DNA of 64,000 bases from CAYSGX01 sp964518215 (GCA_964518215.1 CAZFFP010000001.1:46605-110604), one strand, 5' to 3'; positions 34,268 through 44,297 are shown, counted from the first letter of the stretch. Made by a program: numbers and translations. Notes: generated by a model not told the origin, from the letters alone.

Positions 34268-36377
34268 ATGAAAATTACAATTCAAACTTTTCTCCTTAGT
34301 GGTATCCTGTTTTTCTCAACAGTAGTTTTTTCTCAGGATAGAAAAATTATTTTGCTTAATGCTGCCAATCAAGAGCCTGTAGAAGACGTACATGTATCGG
34401 TGCGTTTTATAGACAGCAATCTCAAGCCATTCAAAACAGTTTCCCTTTCAGATGGTATAGTGCTAATTCCTTTCGATAATGCTTGTGTGGTGCAATTATC
34501 ACATGCTTCATTTTTAAAAACAGAAGATACGCTTCAAAGAGGCGATTCCAAAACCATCATGTTGCAACCCACTCTTGTCAGTATAGATGAAATTATTGTT
34601 ACCGCAAGTTTTTCTCCGGTAGAAGAAAAAAAATCGCTTTATCCTGTTAGGCTTATAAAAGAAGAAACCATCGAACAACGGGGAGCCAACAATCTGCGCG
34701 ATGTATTGCGTCAGGAATTAAATATCAGAGTTTCGCAAGATGCCATTCTCGGTTCGGGTATCACTATGCAAGGTTTGGGCGGACAACAAGTGAAAATTTT
34801 GATAGACGGTGTGCCGGTAATTGGCAGGCTCAACGGCAACATAGATTTGAGTCAGATAAACCTGAACAATGTCGAAAAAATTGAAATGATTGAAGGTCCA
34901 GTTTCGATGCAATACGGAACCAATGCTTTAGGTGGAGTAATCAATATCATTACCAAAAACGCAGGTAAAGAAAAAATTTCGGGAAATGTAAATACTTTCT
35001 ATGAAAGTGCCGGTGTGTATAATATTGATGGAGCCATAAATTATAGTAAAAAGAAGAATAGTCTTTCGCTTTCGGGTGGTAGATATTTTTTTGATGGATG
35101 GTCGCCTGTAGATACCGGACGATTCAGATTATGGAAACCTAAAGAGCAATACTTCGGTAATTTGAAATATGGCTATAAAGTGAAAGAAATGCAGTTGCAA
35201 TACACCGGAAATATTTTTCGCGAAATCATAGAAAACAGAGGCGAAAAACGCGCGCCCAAATACATCAGCGGCTTCGATGATTACTACACCACTTACAGAA
35301 TTGATAATGCCATCAGCGCTAAAGGCAAGCTGTTTGAAAATCATTACTTAGACCAAGTGGTGGCTTTCAATTATTTCATGCGGAGAAAAAATACTTATCT
35401 CAAAGACCTCACTACCCTCGAAAAAGTGCTTACTGCAAATGCTGAAGACCAGGATACCAGTCGCTTTTATACCGTTATGGCTCGTGGTGTTTTTGTGCGC
35501 GATAAGAAAAACGATTGGTTCAATTATCAATTGGGATACGACATTAATCATGAAGTTGGAAAAGGCGTTCGAATTGAAGAAGGCAAACAAAGCATTGGTG
35601 ATTACGCAGCATTTTTTAATATGACTTTTCGCCCCATTGAAATGTTAGTGCTGCAACCCGGAGCGCGATGGTCATACAATACGGCTTACAGCGCACCGGT
35701 AAATCCGGTAATAAATGTGAAATTGCAGCCTCATGCCAATTTTATACTGCGAACCTCTTATGCTCGTGGTTTCCGCGCTCCCGATTTGAAAGAATTGTAT
35801 TTCGAGTTTGTGGATATTAACCACAACATTACCGGCAACCCCGATTTAGAAGCAGAAACTTCTCATAATTTCAATTTGAATTTGCAATACGCACAGACAT
35901 ATAATTCCAAACATTTTTTCAAACTGCAACCCGCATACTTCTTTAATGATGTNNNNNNNNNNNNNNNNNNNNNNNNNNNNNNNNNNNNNNNNNNNNNNNN
36001 NNNNNNNNNNNNNNNNNNNNNNNNNNNNNNNNNNNNNNNNNNNNNNNNNNNNTTATCTCATTCCAAAAGCAGAGGTAAATGTTTCTGTTTTTAATAAATG
36101 GAACGGTGCGCTGATAACGCTCACTTTACAGGAAGGCGCTATAGTGGAACAACAGTTAGCGGCATTTAATTTTTTGGATATAGCGCTTAGTAAATCGTTT
36201 TGGAACAAAAGAATTCATTTGACCTTAGGAGCAAAAAATTTGTTAGATGTGCAGAATATTGCTGCCACAGGATATGCTTCAGGCTTTCATGGTGGCAGTG
36301 GGAACAATGCAATGGCTTCGTGGGGGCGAACTTACTTTGTGAGGTTGAGGTTTAATTTTGAAAAACAGGTAAAGTGA
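34268..36377 (+). CDS. TonB-dependent outer-membrane receptor (HmuR-like), interrupted by an assembly gap
   Basis: The chosen start is the ATG at 34268, because a signal peptide begins there; the frame is open from 34226. After the signal peptide come a carboxypeptidase-like extension (about 25-100), the plug with LRDVLRQELNIRV, IDGVPV and NALGGVINIITK, and the barrel. 561 codons precede the 100-N gap, and 107 codons follow it. A ~720-aa family length suggests 100-200 bp are missing, but the frame across the gap is unknown. The flanking HmuY-type genes suggest haem as substrate. Confidence 0.9.
35953..36052. other. Assembly gap (100 N)
   Basis: Exactly 100 N within the TonB receptor barrel, a placeholder of unknown true length. 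Confidence 0.99.
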
Positions 36378-37501
36378 AAAGTGAAATGGAAAAATTGATG
36401 ATGAAGCGTATTCAGAATTTAAGTTGGAAGGATATAGAATCAAGATTTTATTTCAACCTTACAATTCCGCGGTCATTCTCAAATCTCACTTCTCTTCTTT
36501 TATGTCTGATATTGATGCTATTTCATACTTCCTGCTTCAAAGAAGAAAAACGCATACCTGCACCTCCAAAAGGCAATGTGGAAACAGTTCAGATTCCGCT
36601 CACCAGCCAATACGACAAGCAGTATTTTTTCGATTTGTTCAACAACACTATTGTGAGCAGCAATAGCAATCTTGCATGGGATTTGGCATTTGAAACTTCT
36701 GAAAACGGATACCATATATGGCTCAATTCATCGAGAATGATGTTTGCATGGAATACCAACAGAACAGATTTTGAAGCCGTAAGAAATGAACTGGGCGCAC
36801 AATGGAAATCTGATGAAGCAAACGGAAATCCTCAGCAAACCGCTATTGGCGAATGGGGTGTGTTCGATAATAATAATGTTGCCTCCTTCCATCAGGTGTA
36901 TTTGATTGACAGGGGTTTTGAAGGAAATTCCTCCACCAACAACAATACTAACGCCAGCAAACTCGAAATGCGAAAAGTAATTTTTGAAGGGTTGGTAAAT
37001 GGCGTGTATCGTATTCGATTTGCAAAACTCAATGGCACTGACGACCATACCGTTGAAATTGCCAAAGATGCCGCTTACAACAAAGTGTTTCTCTCGTTCG
37101 ACAACGGAGGGAAAGCCGTGAAAATTGAGCCGCCAAAAAACGATTGGGATTTACTCTTTACCCGCTACACACATATTTTTCCCGAATTAGATTCGTTGCC
37201 GTATCTGGTTGCGGGAGCACTACTCAATATTTCAGGGGTGGAAGCAGTGAAAGATTCCTCCCTAACTTTTGGCGACATTACTTTGGAAACGATTAACAGC
37301 TTCACTTTCAGCAGCGCACAAGATGCCATCGGTTACGATTGGAAAACTTTCGATTTAGATGAAACACGTTATTCCATAAAGCCCGATTTCATTTTTATTT
37401 TGAAAGATAAGGAGGGCAACTACTACAAAATGCGCTTCATAGATTTCTTCAACAATGCAGGCGAGCGCGGCTACCCAACATTTGAGTATCAGATGTTGTA
37501 A
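36374..37501 (+). CDS. HmuY family lipoprotein
   Basis: Up to 375 aa. GTG at 36374 overlaps the receptor stop codon (GTGA), and ATG codons at 36386 and later in frame are alternatives. A hydrophobic segment ends in the lipobox-like LFHTSC (about 46-51), so the signal peptide is long or the true start is later. The mature part has VQIPLTSQYDKQYFFDLFNN, NLAWDLAFE and EPPKNDWDLLFTRY, which mark the HmuY family. It is probably surface-exposed and works with the receptor. It ends before a bidirectional terminator. Confidence 0.88.
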   Translation: MKSEMEKLMMKRIQNLSWKDIESRFYFNLTIPRSFSNLTSLLLCLILMLFHTSCFKEEKRIPAPPKGNVETVQIPLTSQYDKQYFFDLFNNTIVSSNSNLAWDLAFETSENGYHIWLNSSRMMFAWNTNRTDFEAVRNELGAQWKSDEANGNPQQTAIGEWGVFDNNNVASFHQVYLIDRGFEGNSSTNNNTNASKLEMRKVIFEGLVNGVYRIRFAKLNGTDDHTVEIAKDAAYNKVFLSFDNGGKAVKIEPPKNDWDLLFTRYTHIFPELDSLPYLVAGALLNISGVEAVKDSSLTFGDITLETINSFTFSSAQDAIGYDWKTFDLDETRYSIKPDFIFILKDKEGNYYKMRFIDFFNNAGERGYPTFEYQML

Positions 37502-37533
37502 AATATCCTTATGCTTTGACTACCAACACAAAA

Positions 37534-37561
37534 AAGGCGGTTGAACCGAATCAACCGCCTT
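37534..37561. terminator. Bidirectional intrinsic terminator between hmuY-like and atpC
   Basis: An 11-bp stem AAGGCGGTTGA (37534-37544) / TCAACCGCCTT (37551-37561) with a 6-nt loop has A-rich sequence on the left and T-rich on the right. It serves both convergent genes. Confidence 0.88.
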
Positions 37562-37584
37562 TAATAATTTTCCGAAAAAAGATA

Positions 37585-37833
37585 CTACAATGATGTTACA
37601 CCTTCCACCAAAACTGTTACTTTATTATTCAAACATTCAACAAAACCGCTATTGATGTCGAAAGTTTTCACACCGTCTTTGGCATTGATACGAATAGTTC
37701 CTTTTTCCAAAGCAGAAATAATAGGGGCGTGATTATTCAATAACTCAAAGCCTCCGGAAACGCCCGGAAAATTCACTCCGTTAATTTCCCCTTCGAATAT
37801 TTTCTTTTCGGGTGTCAGTATCTCTAAAAACAT
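37585..37833 (-). CDS. atpC: ATP synthase F1 epsilon subunit (N-terminal domain only)
   Basis: 82 aa, the short form lacking the C-terminal helical domain. LEILTPEKKIFEGEINGVNFPGVSGGFELLNNHAPIIS matches the epsilon beta-sandwich. It couples the rotor to F1. It lies 73 nt after atpD; the short intergenic region carries TAATGGC-type tandem words. Confidence 0.92.
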   Translation of the reverse strand: MFLEILTPEKKIFEGEINGVNFPGVSGGFELLNNHAPIISALEKGTIRINAKDGVKTFDINSGFVECLNNKVTVLVEGVTSL

Positions 37834-37837
37834 AGCT

Positions 37838-37900
37838 TTTAGCTTTTAGCTTTTAGCTGTTAGAATTAGCTAATGGCTAATGGCTAACGGCTAATAGCTT
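37838..37900. repeat. Tandem word spacer (AGCTTTT / TAATGGC) between atpD and atpC
   Basis: CTTTTAG repeats three times, then variants of GCTAATG recur four times. Similar spacer words occur at 26360-26390 and 63280-63430. They are not coding. Confidence 0.6.
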
Positions 37901-37906
37901 TATGAA

Positions 37907-39412
37907 TTAATTACCTGCCAACATTTTTCTGCCTTTCTCAATAGCCTGGTCAATGGTTCCAACCAAGTTGAAAGCAGCTTCTGGGTATTCGTCCACTTCG
38001 CCATCCATAATCATGTTGAATCCGCGAATGGTTTCTTCAATCGGAACAAATACTCCTTTCAAGCCAGTAAACTGCTCGGCTACGTGGAATGGCTGAGACA
38101 GGAAGCGTTGCACACGTCTGGCGCGACTAACTATCAATTTATCTTCATCACTCAATTCGTCCATACCCAAAATGGCGATAATGTCTTGTAATTCTTTATA
38201 GCGCTGCAAAATCATTTTCACTTTTTGAGCGCATTTGTAATGAGCTTCGCCCACGATGTCTTCCGACAAAATACGTGAAGTAGAATCTAATGGGTCCACC
38301 GCAGGGTAAATACCCAACTCGGCAATTTTACGGCTCAATACTGTAGTAGCATCTAAGTGAGAGAATGTAGTAGCAGGTGCCGGGTCGGTCAAGTCATCGG
38401 CAGGCACATAAACCGCTTGCACTGATGTAATAGAGCCGTTTTTGGTTGAAGTGATACGTTCCTGCATCAAACCCATTTCTGTAGCCAAAGTAGGCTGATA
38501 ACCTACGGCTGATGGCATACGTCCGAGAAGCGCTGATACTTCAGAGCCTGCCTGAGTGAAACGGAAAATATTATCTACGAAAAACAGAATGTCGCGACCT
38601 TTGCCTTCGCCATCGCCATCGCGATAGTATTCAGCTAAAGTTAAACCTGATAATGCAACACGGGCACGTGCTCCGGGCGGCTCGTTCATTTGTCCGAAAA
38701 CGAAAGTAGCTTTTGAGTCTTTCAGTTCTTCATAGTCAACCGAAGCCAAATCCCAATCGCCCTCTTCCATGCCGTGCATGAATTTGTCGCCATATTTCAC
38801 AATTTTAGCTTCCAACATCTCGCGCATCAAATCGTTTCCTTCGCGGGTTCTTTCGCCCACACCTGCAAACACCGATAAACCACCGTGCCCTTTGGCTACG
38901 TTGTTAATCAATTCCTGAATCAATACGGTTTTGCCTACACCCGCACCACCAAACAAACCGATTTTACCTCCTTTTGCGTAAGGCTCAATGAGGTCAATTA
39001 CTTTAATACCGGTAAATAATACTTCGGTAGAAGGAGAAAGGTCTTCAAAAATCGGGGGTTTACGGTGAATGGAATATCCGCCTGTTTTATCAATAGGAGT
39101 TAATCCGTCAATGGCATCGCCTACTACGTTGAACAGGCGACCTTTAATATTTTCGCCAATTGGCATTTTAATAGGCTCACCATTATCCACTACATCAATG
39201 CCGCGCATCAAGCCTTCGGTAGAGTCCATAGCGATAGCGCGCACGCTGTCTTCGCCTAAGTGTTGTTGCACTTCAAGCACTACTTTTTGTCCGTTGTCGC
39301 GGGTTACTTCAAGGGAGTTTAAAATTTCGGGGAGAACGGAGCCGGCAGCGTTCGCAAAGCTAACGTCCACAACGGGTCCGATAATTTGTTTGATTTTACC
39401 AATGTTTGCCAT
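37907..39412 (-). CDS. atpD: ATP synthase F1 beta subunit
   Basis: 501 aa from the ATG at 39412 (MANIGKIKQIIGPVVDV). The frame opens 24 codons earlier but overlaps the promoter. The P-loop GGAGVGKT, GERTREGNDL, the catalytic Glu region, and DELSDEDK are all intact. The catalytic subunit of F-type ATP synthase, on the cytosolic face. atpC follows 73 nt downstream on the same strand. The other atp genes are not in the window, a split arrangement that is common in Bacteroidota. Confidence 0.98.
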   Translation of the reverse strand: MANIGKIKQIIGPVVDVSFANAAGSVLPEILNSLEVTRDNGQKVVLEVQQHLGEDSVRAIAMDSTEGLMRGIDVVDNGEPIKMPIGENIKGRLFNVVGDAIDGLTPIDKTGGYSIHRKPPIFEDLSPSTEVLFTGIKVIDLIEPYAKGGKIGLFGGAGVGKTVLIQELINNVAKGHGGLSVFAGVGERTREGNDLMREMLEAKIVKYGDKFMHGMEEGDWDLASVDYEELKDSKATFVFGQMNEPPGARARVALSGLTLAEYYRDGDGEGKGRDILFFVDNIFRFTQAGSEVSALLGRMPSAVGYQPTLATEMGLMQERITSTKNGSITSVQAVYVPADDLTDPAPATTFSHLDATTVLSRKIAELGIYPAVDPLDSTSRILSEDIVGEAHYKCAQKVKMILQRYKELQDIIAILGMDELSDEDKLIVSRARRVQRFLSQPFHVAEQFTGLKGVFVPIEETIRGFNMIMDGEVDEYPEAAFNLVGTIDQAIEKGRKMLAGN

Positions 39413-39449
39413 TATGCAGATTTTATGAACTGATTTTTGAAATCGCGTG

Positions 39450-39479
39450 CAAAGATACGGTTCAATTATTTGCGGACAA
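39450..39479 (-). promoter_or_regulatory. Promoter of atpDC
   Basis: On the minus strand TTG (39479-39477), a 19-nt spacer and TATCTTTG (39457-39450) match the Bacteroidota consensus. The atpD start follows 37 nt later. Confidence 0.85.
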
Positions 39480-39484
39480 ACCAA

Positions 39485-39838
39485 TTATAAAAGTATTTGT
39501 GAGGAAACATGTGGAAAAACACCAACACAAGCTCATTCCTCAAACATACCATTTGAATCGCTATCCAATTAACTCCGCTTTATAACACAATACAACTCTA
39601 ACATCATTACAACAAGCTATCTCCACAGCCCATACCACTTTTAACTCAACTGTATTTTTTCTTAATAAGATTCTTTTTTTGTTATGAAAAATTTTACATT
39701 AGTAACAAAATAGATTCACATAATCAAACAGTCAATTCTCAAACTTGGGATGTTGGAGGCAACAATAGCACAAGTGATTTAGAGATAGGGACAATAGACC
39801 CCTTTTCATTTATTATTATAACAGAGAATGAAGAAAGA
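39485..39838. other. Upstream region with the decayed 5' part of an adhesin-like gene
   Basis: 354 bp. From about 39745 the frame of the next gene reads QTWDVGGNNSTSDLEIGT, matching the N-terminal part of the intact copy at 41803, but no signal peptide or start is in frame. ATG at about 39683 (MKNF...) is in another frame and ends at TAG. One or more indels probably destroyed the start. Confidence 0.6.
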
Positions 39839-40279
39839 ATGATAATAGACAAAGACGGCAATGTCAGCATCGTAACCCCCGGAGCCACACTTGATGTAGA
39901 TGGGAATGTGAATGTGAGTGGAGATTATAGGATAGGGGGGGTGAGTATATTGAAAAGTTTAACCGGAGGGAATTTGTTTGTAGGTGAGGGAGCGGGAGTC
40001 AGTAATACAATAGGAAACGAAAATATTACCAATGCTACAGCTATTGGCAATAATGCGTGTGTTTCAAAAAGCAACAGTTTGGTTTTAGGCAATAATGTAA
40101 ATGTAGGCATCGGTACAGACGCGCCCATCTATACATTAGATATACGTGGAACCATAGCCGCTCCGCAATACCTTGTTACTACCGACACCGGTACCCATGA
40201 CCTGCTTGTGCTCATCATGCATTTACAGCAAGAAGTGGAAATGCTAAAAAAAGAGCTAAATCTAATTGCCGAGAAGTAA
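39839..40279 (+). pseudogene. YadA-head-like adhesin paralogue, 5'-decayed copy
   Basis: 146 codons from the ATG at 39839. ATAIGNNACVSKSNSLVLGNNVNVGIGT is a trimeric adhesin head-type repeat, and the C-terminus is a coiled coil (LQQEVEMLKKELNLIAEK). The homologous sequence continues upstream to about 39740 without a start codon, so the secretion signal has been lost. Its sister at 41803 has the signal but a premature stop. If translated from 39839, it would be a cytosolic fragment. Confidence 0.7.
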
Positions 40280-40319
40280 GGTTTATTTGATATATTTAGT
40301 AAACAAAACCATCAATATT

Positions 40320-41783
40320 ATGAAACTTCTTTTCTCTATCTTTTTGATTTTAGTGTTTTCTGTTTTGTCTGCCCAAAACCAAAACCCCGGCTTGCAGGTG
40401 GACAGGGCTAATAAATGGTATTTTGGGAGTGAATCTTCTCTGTTTGCTAATGATGCACCCAGTTTACATTTTGATAGTGGCTCACCAATTGTAATGAAAC
40501 ATGGAGAAGGGAGAACTGGAACAACCATAAGCGACCCCTCAAGTAATCTTCAATTATACGGTCATTCAAAAATATTTAACCGACTACATAACGAAATGAC
40601 CAATAGTAATAATGATATAGGCGGGCAATATCAAGTGGCACGTAGCTCCATTGCTGTGCCTAAACCCGACAATCCTGATATTATATATTATTTCACCGTT
40701 CCGGGAACTTTGTATTACAGTGTTATTGACATAACTGCCAGTGCAGGCTTAGGTGAGGTGGTAGAAAAAAATGTAGTGTTACATTCAAATCAGGTAGGCA
40801 GACATCTAGCTGCCGTGCATCATTGCAATGGAAAAGATGTGTGGGTGGTAACACATGAGTTTAATAGCCGGAAATTTCTGGCTTATCTTATTACAGAAAA
40901 CGGAATTGACACCATTCCGGTAGTCTCTGAACTTGACCCTATAAGCAATGCTGAAATACAAGGCGGAAGATTAAAATTTTCTCCAAACGGTAACAAACTC
41001 GCAATTACGTTTCAATCTGCAACAATAATTCCCACTCATTTATATGATTTTGATAAAACAACAGGTATAATTTCCAATCCTATTGCATTAATAAGTGAAA
41101 TGGAAACAGCTTTATCGTTTTCACCCGACAATTCTAAATTATATGTTGGGGCAACTGGTGCAAGACTGTTTCAATATGATGTGGAGGCGGGTAATGCTAA
41201 TAATATAATCCTTTCCCGAAAAGCCATAATTGCTTCTGTTCCAACTACCTTTCGTTCAATGCAATTGGGCAGAGATGGGAAAATATATGTTGAACAAGCT
41301 GGCGCACCACATAATACACATCTTGGCGTAATTAATCATCCTAATATTTCTGATACTTTATGTGATTTTAATACATGGGGACTTTATTTAGAAGGGGCTA
41401 TCACTCAATCGAGAGGATTGATGAATACCATAGAAAGTTATTTTTACACAGGCAGTTCTGCTTTTCCCTGCTATGGTGATACATTGGTGAGCACACGCCA
41501 ATCTAATCAATTAGAATTTAACACCACCAAAGTATATCCCAACCCTTTCAGCGATTATGCTAATATAGAAATTAATGGAGTAAATGCTATTCAACAAGGA
41601 CAAATCACTTATCAATTGTATGATGTATTGGGCAGAATATACCAGCCGGACATTACAGAACTGCAAACCTATAACGGCAATATTAAACTACTTTTTAAAA
41701 AGAACAACCTGCCTAAAGGGAATTATTATTTAACAGTAAATACACCTCATAAAAAATACACTTTAAAACTTTCCATTTTTTAA
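40320..41783 (+). CDS. T9SS-sorted secreted protein with propeller-like repeats
   Basis: About 487 aa from the ATG at 40320, where a signal peptide begins (ends SVLSAQ); the frame is open from 40266. KWYFGSESSLFANDAPSLHF is a common opening of Bacteroidota cell-surface beta-propeller proteins, followed by repeats such as KLYVGATGARLFQYD. The sorting domain (VYPNPFSDYANIEI, NYYLTVN) is at the C-terminus. It lies between the two decayed adhesin paralogues. Confidence 0.83.
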   Translation: MKLLFSIFLILVFSVLSAQNQNPGLQVDRANKWYFGSESSLFANDAPSLHFDSGSPIVMKHGEGRTGTTISDPSSNLQLYGHSKIFNRLHNEMTNSNNDIGGQYQVARSSIAVPKPDNPDIIYYFTVPGTLYYSVIDITASAGLGEVVEKNVVLHSNQVGRHLAAVHHCNGKDVWVVTHEFNSRKFLAYLITENGIDTIPVVSELDPISNAEIQGGRLKFSPNGNKLAITFQSATIIPTHLYDFDKTTGIISNPIALISEMETALSFSPDNSKLYVGATGARLFQYDVEAGNANNIILSRKAIIASVPTTFRSMQLGRDGKIYVEQAGAPHNTHLGVINHPNISDTLCDFNTWGLYLEGAITQSRGLMNTIESYFYTGSSAFPCYGDTLVSTRQSNQLEFNTTKVYPNPFSDYANIEINGVNAIQQGQITYQLYDVLGRIYQPDITELQTYNGNIKLLFKKNNLPKGNYYLTVNTPHKKYTLKLSIF

Positions 41784-41802
41784 ACCCTTAAAACCAATTT
41801 AT

Positions 41803-42459
41803 ATGAAAACTAAAACCATAATCGGAATCATTGCAATGCTCGTTGCTTGCAATATTCAAATAGCTAATTCTCAAACCTACTGGGAGGTTGGAGGCAACAA
41901 TAGCACCAGTGATTTAGAGATAGGGACAATAGACCCCTATTCAATTATTATTAAAACGTATGATCTTGAACGAATGCGCATAAACGAAACTGGCGATGTA
42001 GGCATTGGCACAGATACACCAACAGAAAGACTCGATGTAGATGGGAATGTGAATGTGAGTGGAGATTATAGGATTAATGGGTTGAGTATATTGAAAAACA
42101 CCGGCACGGGAAATATTTTTGTAGGTGTGGGGGCGGGGGAGAATAATACGACAAGTGGAACGGGCATTACATGTATTGGCTATAATGCTTCAGTATCTCC
42201 TTATTTGCACAATGCAACCGCTATTGGTTACAATGCCTGTGTAATGAAAAGTAACAGTTTGGTTTTAGGAAACAATGTCAATGTAGGTATTGGCACCGAT
42301 GCTCCGAAATATAATTTAGATGTAAATGGCACTATTGCCGCACAGCAATAACTAATAACCACCGCTACGGATACTCACATTTTATATACATTGATACTGG
42401 CTCTACAGGCAGAAATTGCAATGCTTAAAAAAGAGCTGAATCTGATAGCAGAAAAGTAA
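41803..42459 (+). pseudogene. YadA-head-like adhesin paralogue with premature stop
   Basis: From the ATG at 41803, 182 codons encode a signal peptide (about 1-24) and the head-like region (WEVGGNNSTSDLEIGT, NATAIGYNACVMKSNSLVL). TAA at 42349-42351 ends it where the paralogue has a Tyr codon (Tyr-Leu). The following 35 in-frame codons (42352-42459) still encode the coiled coil ending ELNLIAEK. So a single nonsense change removed a conserved C-terminus. Sequence identity to the copy at 39839 extends into the 3' flank. Confidence 0.8.
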
Positions 42460-42496
42460 GGTTTATTTGATATGTTTAGAAAACAAAATCCCCCAC

Positions 42497-42520
42497 TGGT
42501 AGTAGCGTCCACTACTACCA
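42497..42520. repeat. 9-bp palindrome
   Basis: TGGTAGTAG (42497-42505) / CTACTACCA (42512-42520) with loop CGTCCA. No T-run, so it is not a terminator. Confidence 0.6.
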
Positions 42521-42586
42521 ATAATTTGAGCTTTCATATAATGAATTATGGTAGAAAATATGAGCGGACGCTTCATGGGGTTTGGA

Positions 42587-42606
42587 GTCTTAGCGGACGC
42601 TAAGAC
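42587..42606. repeat. 9-bp palindrome
   Basis: GTCTTAGCG (42587-42595) / CGCTAAGAC (42598-42606) with a 2-nt loop. The core AGCGGACGC recurs at about 42563. It is the third short-palindrome site in the window. Confidence 0.6.
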
Positions 42607-42696
42607 GAGTCGAACCTCAGCACCGGCTTATACAACTATTCGCTGCTTATAGACGGCAAAGTTGTTGAAACTAAAAAAATGATGAAAACCAGATAG
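42604..42696 (+). pseudogene. Remnant of a C-terminal sorting/anchor-type tail
   Basis: One frame reads NLSTGLYNYSLLIDGKVV then ETKKMMKTR and TAG. This is the standard ending of Bacteroidota secreted tail-fibre- or adhesin-like proteins (GLYTYSLxVDGKxxDTKKM). No body precedes it, so it is a fragment, probably from a third copy of the adhesin-like genes. Confidence 0.7.
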
Positions 42697-42887
42697 TGTA
42701 AGAGGTTTTCAATGATAACTCCATACTGCTGCTTCAATGAGGTTGAATGCGATAGTGTGGGGGCTTTCCTCCTTATTCCATTAATCTCATCTGATTAAAA
42801 AATTAATTTGTATATGCCTGCAACCTTTTAGCGGCATTGAGTGTCTGTTTATTATTCCCTTTCAGAAATTTAAAAAAGTATGCTTTC

Positions 42888-44297
42888 ATGAAACTGCCTA
42901 TGGTGTGGGCGGCTGCCCTCTCACTTTTATTGCTCAATAGTTGCGCTGTGATTCGTTATAATGTTCCCAAAATCACCGATTACCAAATATTCAACACCGA
43001 CACCGTCAGCAAGTCTGAACAGGCTTTCGCATTTGCCCGCGTTGAAAATGACGCACAATTACCCGATGAATTCCTTTGGTCAGTTTCAAAAAAGAAAGAT
43101 ACCTATTACGAATACGAATCGCCCGAAGCATTTCTCGAAGCCACCGGCACCCACTCGCTCATTGTTATTCGTAACGATACCATTCTCTACGAAAAATATT
43201 TCAACGGCTATCAAGCCGATAATATTCAAACGGTATTTTCAGTAACTAAATCATTTGCAGCCACACTTACTTTTATGGCTTTGAAAGACGGTAGCATTAA
43301 AAGCCTCGACCAACCCGTAAGCGATTTTATACCCGATTTTAATCAGAAAGGAAAAGAAAAAATAACCATTCGCCACCTGCTGCAAATGACTTCGGGCATT
43401 GCCGAAAAAGACTATAGAAATCCGGGCAAACTGCTTACTATGTATTATGCCAAAGACCACGAAAAGAAATGTCGGAAAATAGGCATGAAACAAGAACCGG
43501 GAACAAACTTCGCATACTCCTCCATGACTACTCAAATACTTGGCATGTGTGTAGAGCGAGCCACCGGGAAAAAATTTGCAGAATATCTTGGAGAAAAGAT
43601 TTGGGCACCATTGGGAATGGAACATGACGCATTAGTGTCGCTCGATAAAACAGGTTCTGCCAAACAATATGGAGGCATCTCGGCTACACCCATTGATATT
43701 GCTAAACTCGGAAAACTTTATCTCCACAACGGCATTTGGAATGGAGAACATCTTTTGCCCGAAGATTATGCCCTTATCAACCGCACCCGCGACACCACTA
43801 ATGGAGCTTCTCCTACGTATGCTTACAGCTTTTGGTTAGACACTTACCCCACAGAAAATGTATTTGATAAAAACGATTTTTTTGCAGGCGGCTATAGAGG
43901 GCAGGTGGTTTACGTAAATCCCGATAACAATACCGTAATTGTTCGCACCGGAAAAAAAGAATCATCGGTGCATTGGGGCAGAACACTTTCTAAGTTGGCA
44001 CAATTTCCCATAATACCTGAAGAAGGTATTATTTCGCAGGAAAACTTGGCCTCACTCGCAGGCTGTTACAAAAACAGTTTTGGAAAAACCATCAACCTGC
44101 TTTGCTCTGAAGACGGTAAAATATTTATGAAAGATGATGACGATGATGATGATGACCTCGAAATGGAGCCTCAATCGGAAGTAACTTTCCTCAATAAGAA
44201 AAAAGGCTACAGAATGCTGGTGCAGATGCGTAAGAACCAAATCAAAGGCATCATTCTCGAATCGGGCAAAGAAAGTTTTTCATTTTCTAAACTCTGA
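42888..44297 (+). CDS. Beta-lactamase-family (class C-like) serine hydrolase lipoprotein
   Basis: About 469 aa from the ATG at 42888, where a lipoprotein signal begins (LLLLNSCAV); the frame opens at 42837. The SxxK nucleophile motif is SVTK (FSVTKSF), with YSS in FAYSSMT as the second motif. The domain matches the serine hydrolase/penicillin-binding-protein-like family (PF00144) of esterases, D-aminopeptidases and class C lactamases. A C-terminal beta domain contains an eight-Asp run (about 430), and a calcium or surface role is possible. It is a single gene in this region. Confidence 0.88.
   Translation: MKLPMVWAAALSLLLLNSCAVIRYNVPKITDYQIFNTDTVSKSEQAFAFARVENDAQLPDEFLWSVSKKKDTYYEYESPEAFLEATGTHSLIVIRNDTILYEKYFNGYQADNIQTVFSVTKSFAATLTFMALKDGSIKSLDQPVSDFIPDFNQKGKEKITIRHLLQMTSGIAEKDYRNPGKLLTMYYAKDHEKKCRKIGMKQEPGTNFAYSSMTTQILGMCVERATGKKFAEYLGEKIWAPLGMEHDALVSLDKTGSAKQYGGISATPIDIAKLGKLYLHNGIWNGEHLLPEDYALINRTRDTTNGASPTYAYSFWLDTYPTENVFDKNDFFAGGYRGQVVYVNPDNNTVIVRTGKKESSVHWGRTLSKLAQFPIIPEEGIISQENLASLAGCYKNSFGKTINLLCSEDGKIFMKDDDDDDDDLEMEPQSEVTFLNKKKGYRMLVQMRKNQIKGIILESGKESFSFSKL

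Noticed and set aside
42497..42606. Hairpins as intrinsic terminators
   Set aside because: No T-run follows either hairpin, and the stems are in a region with other palindromes.
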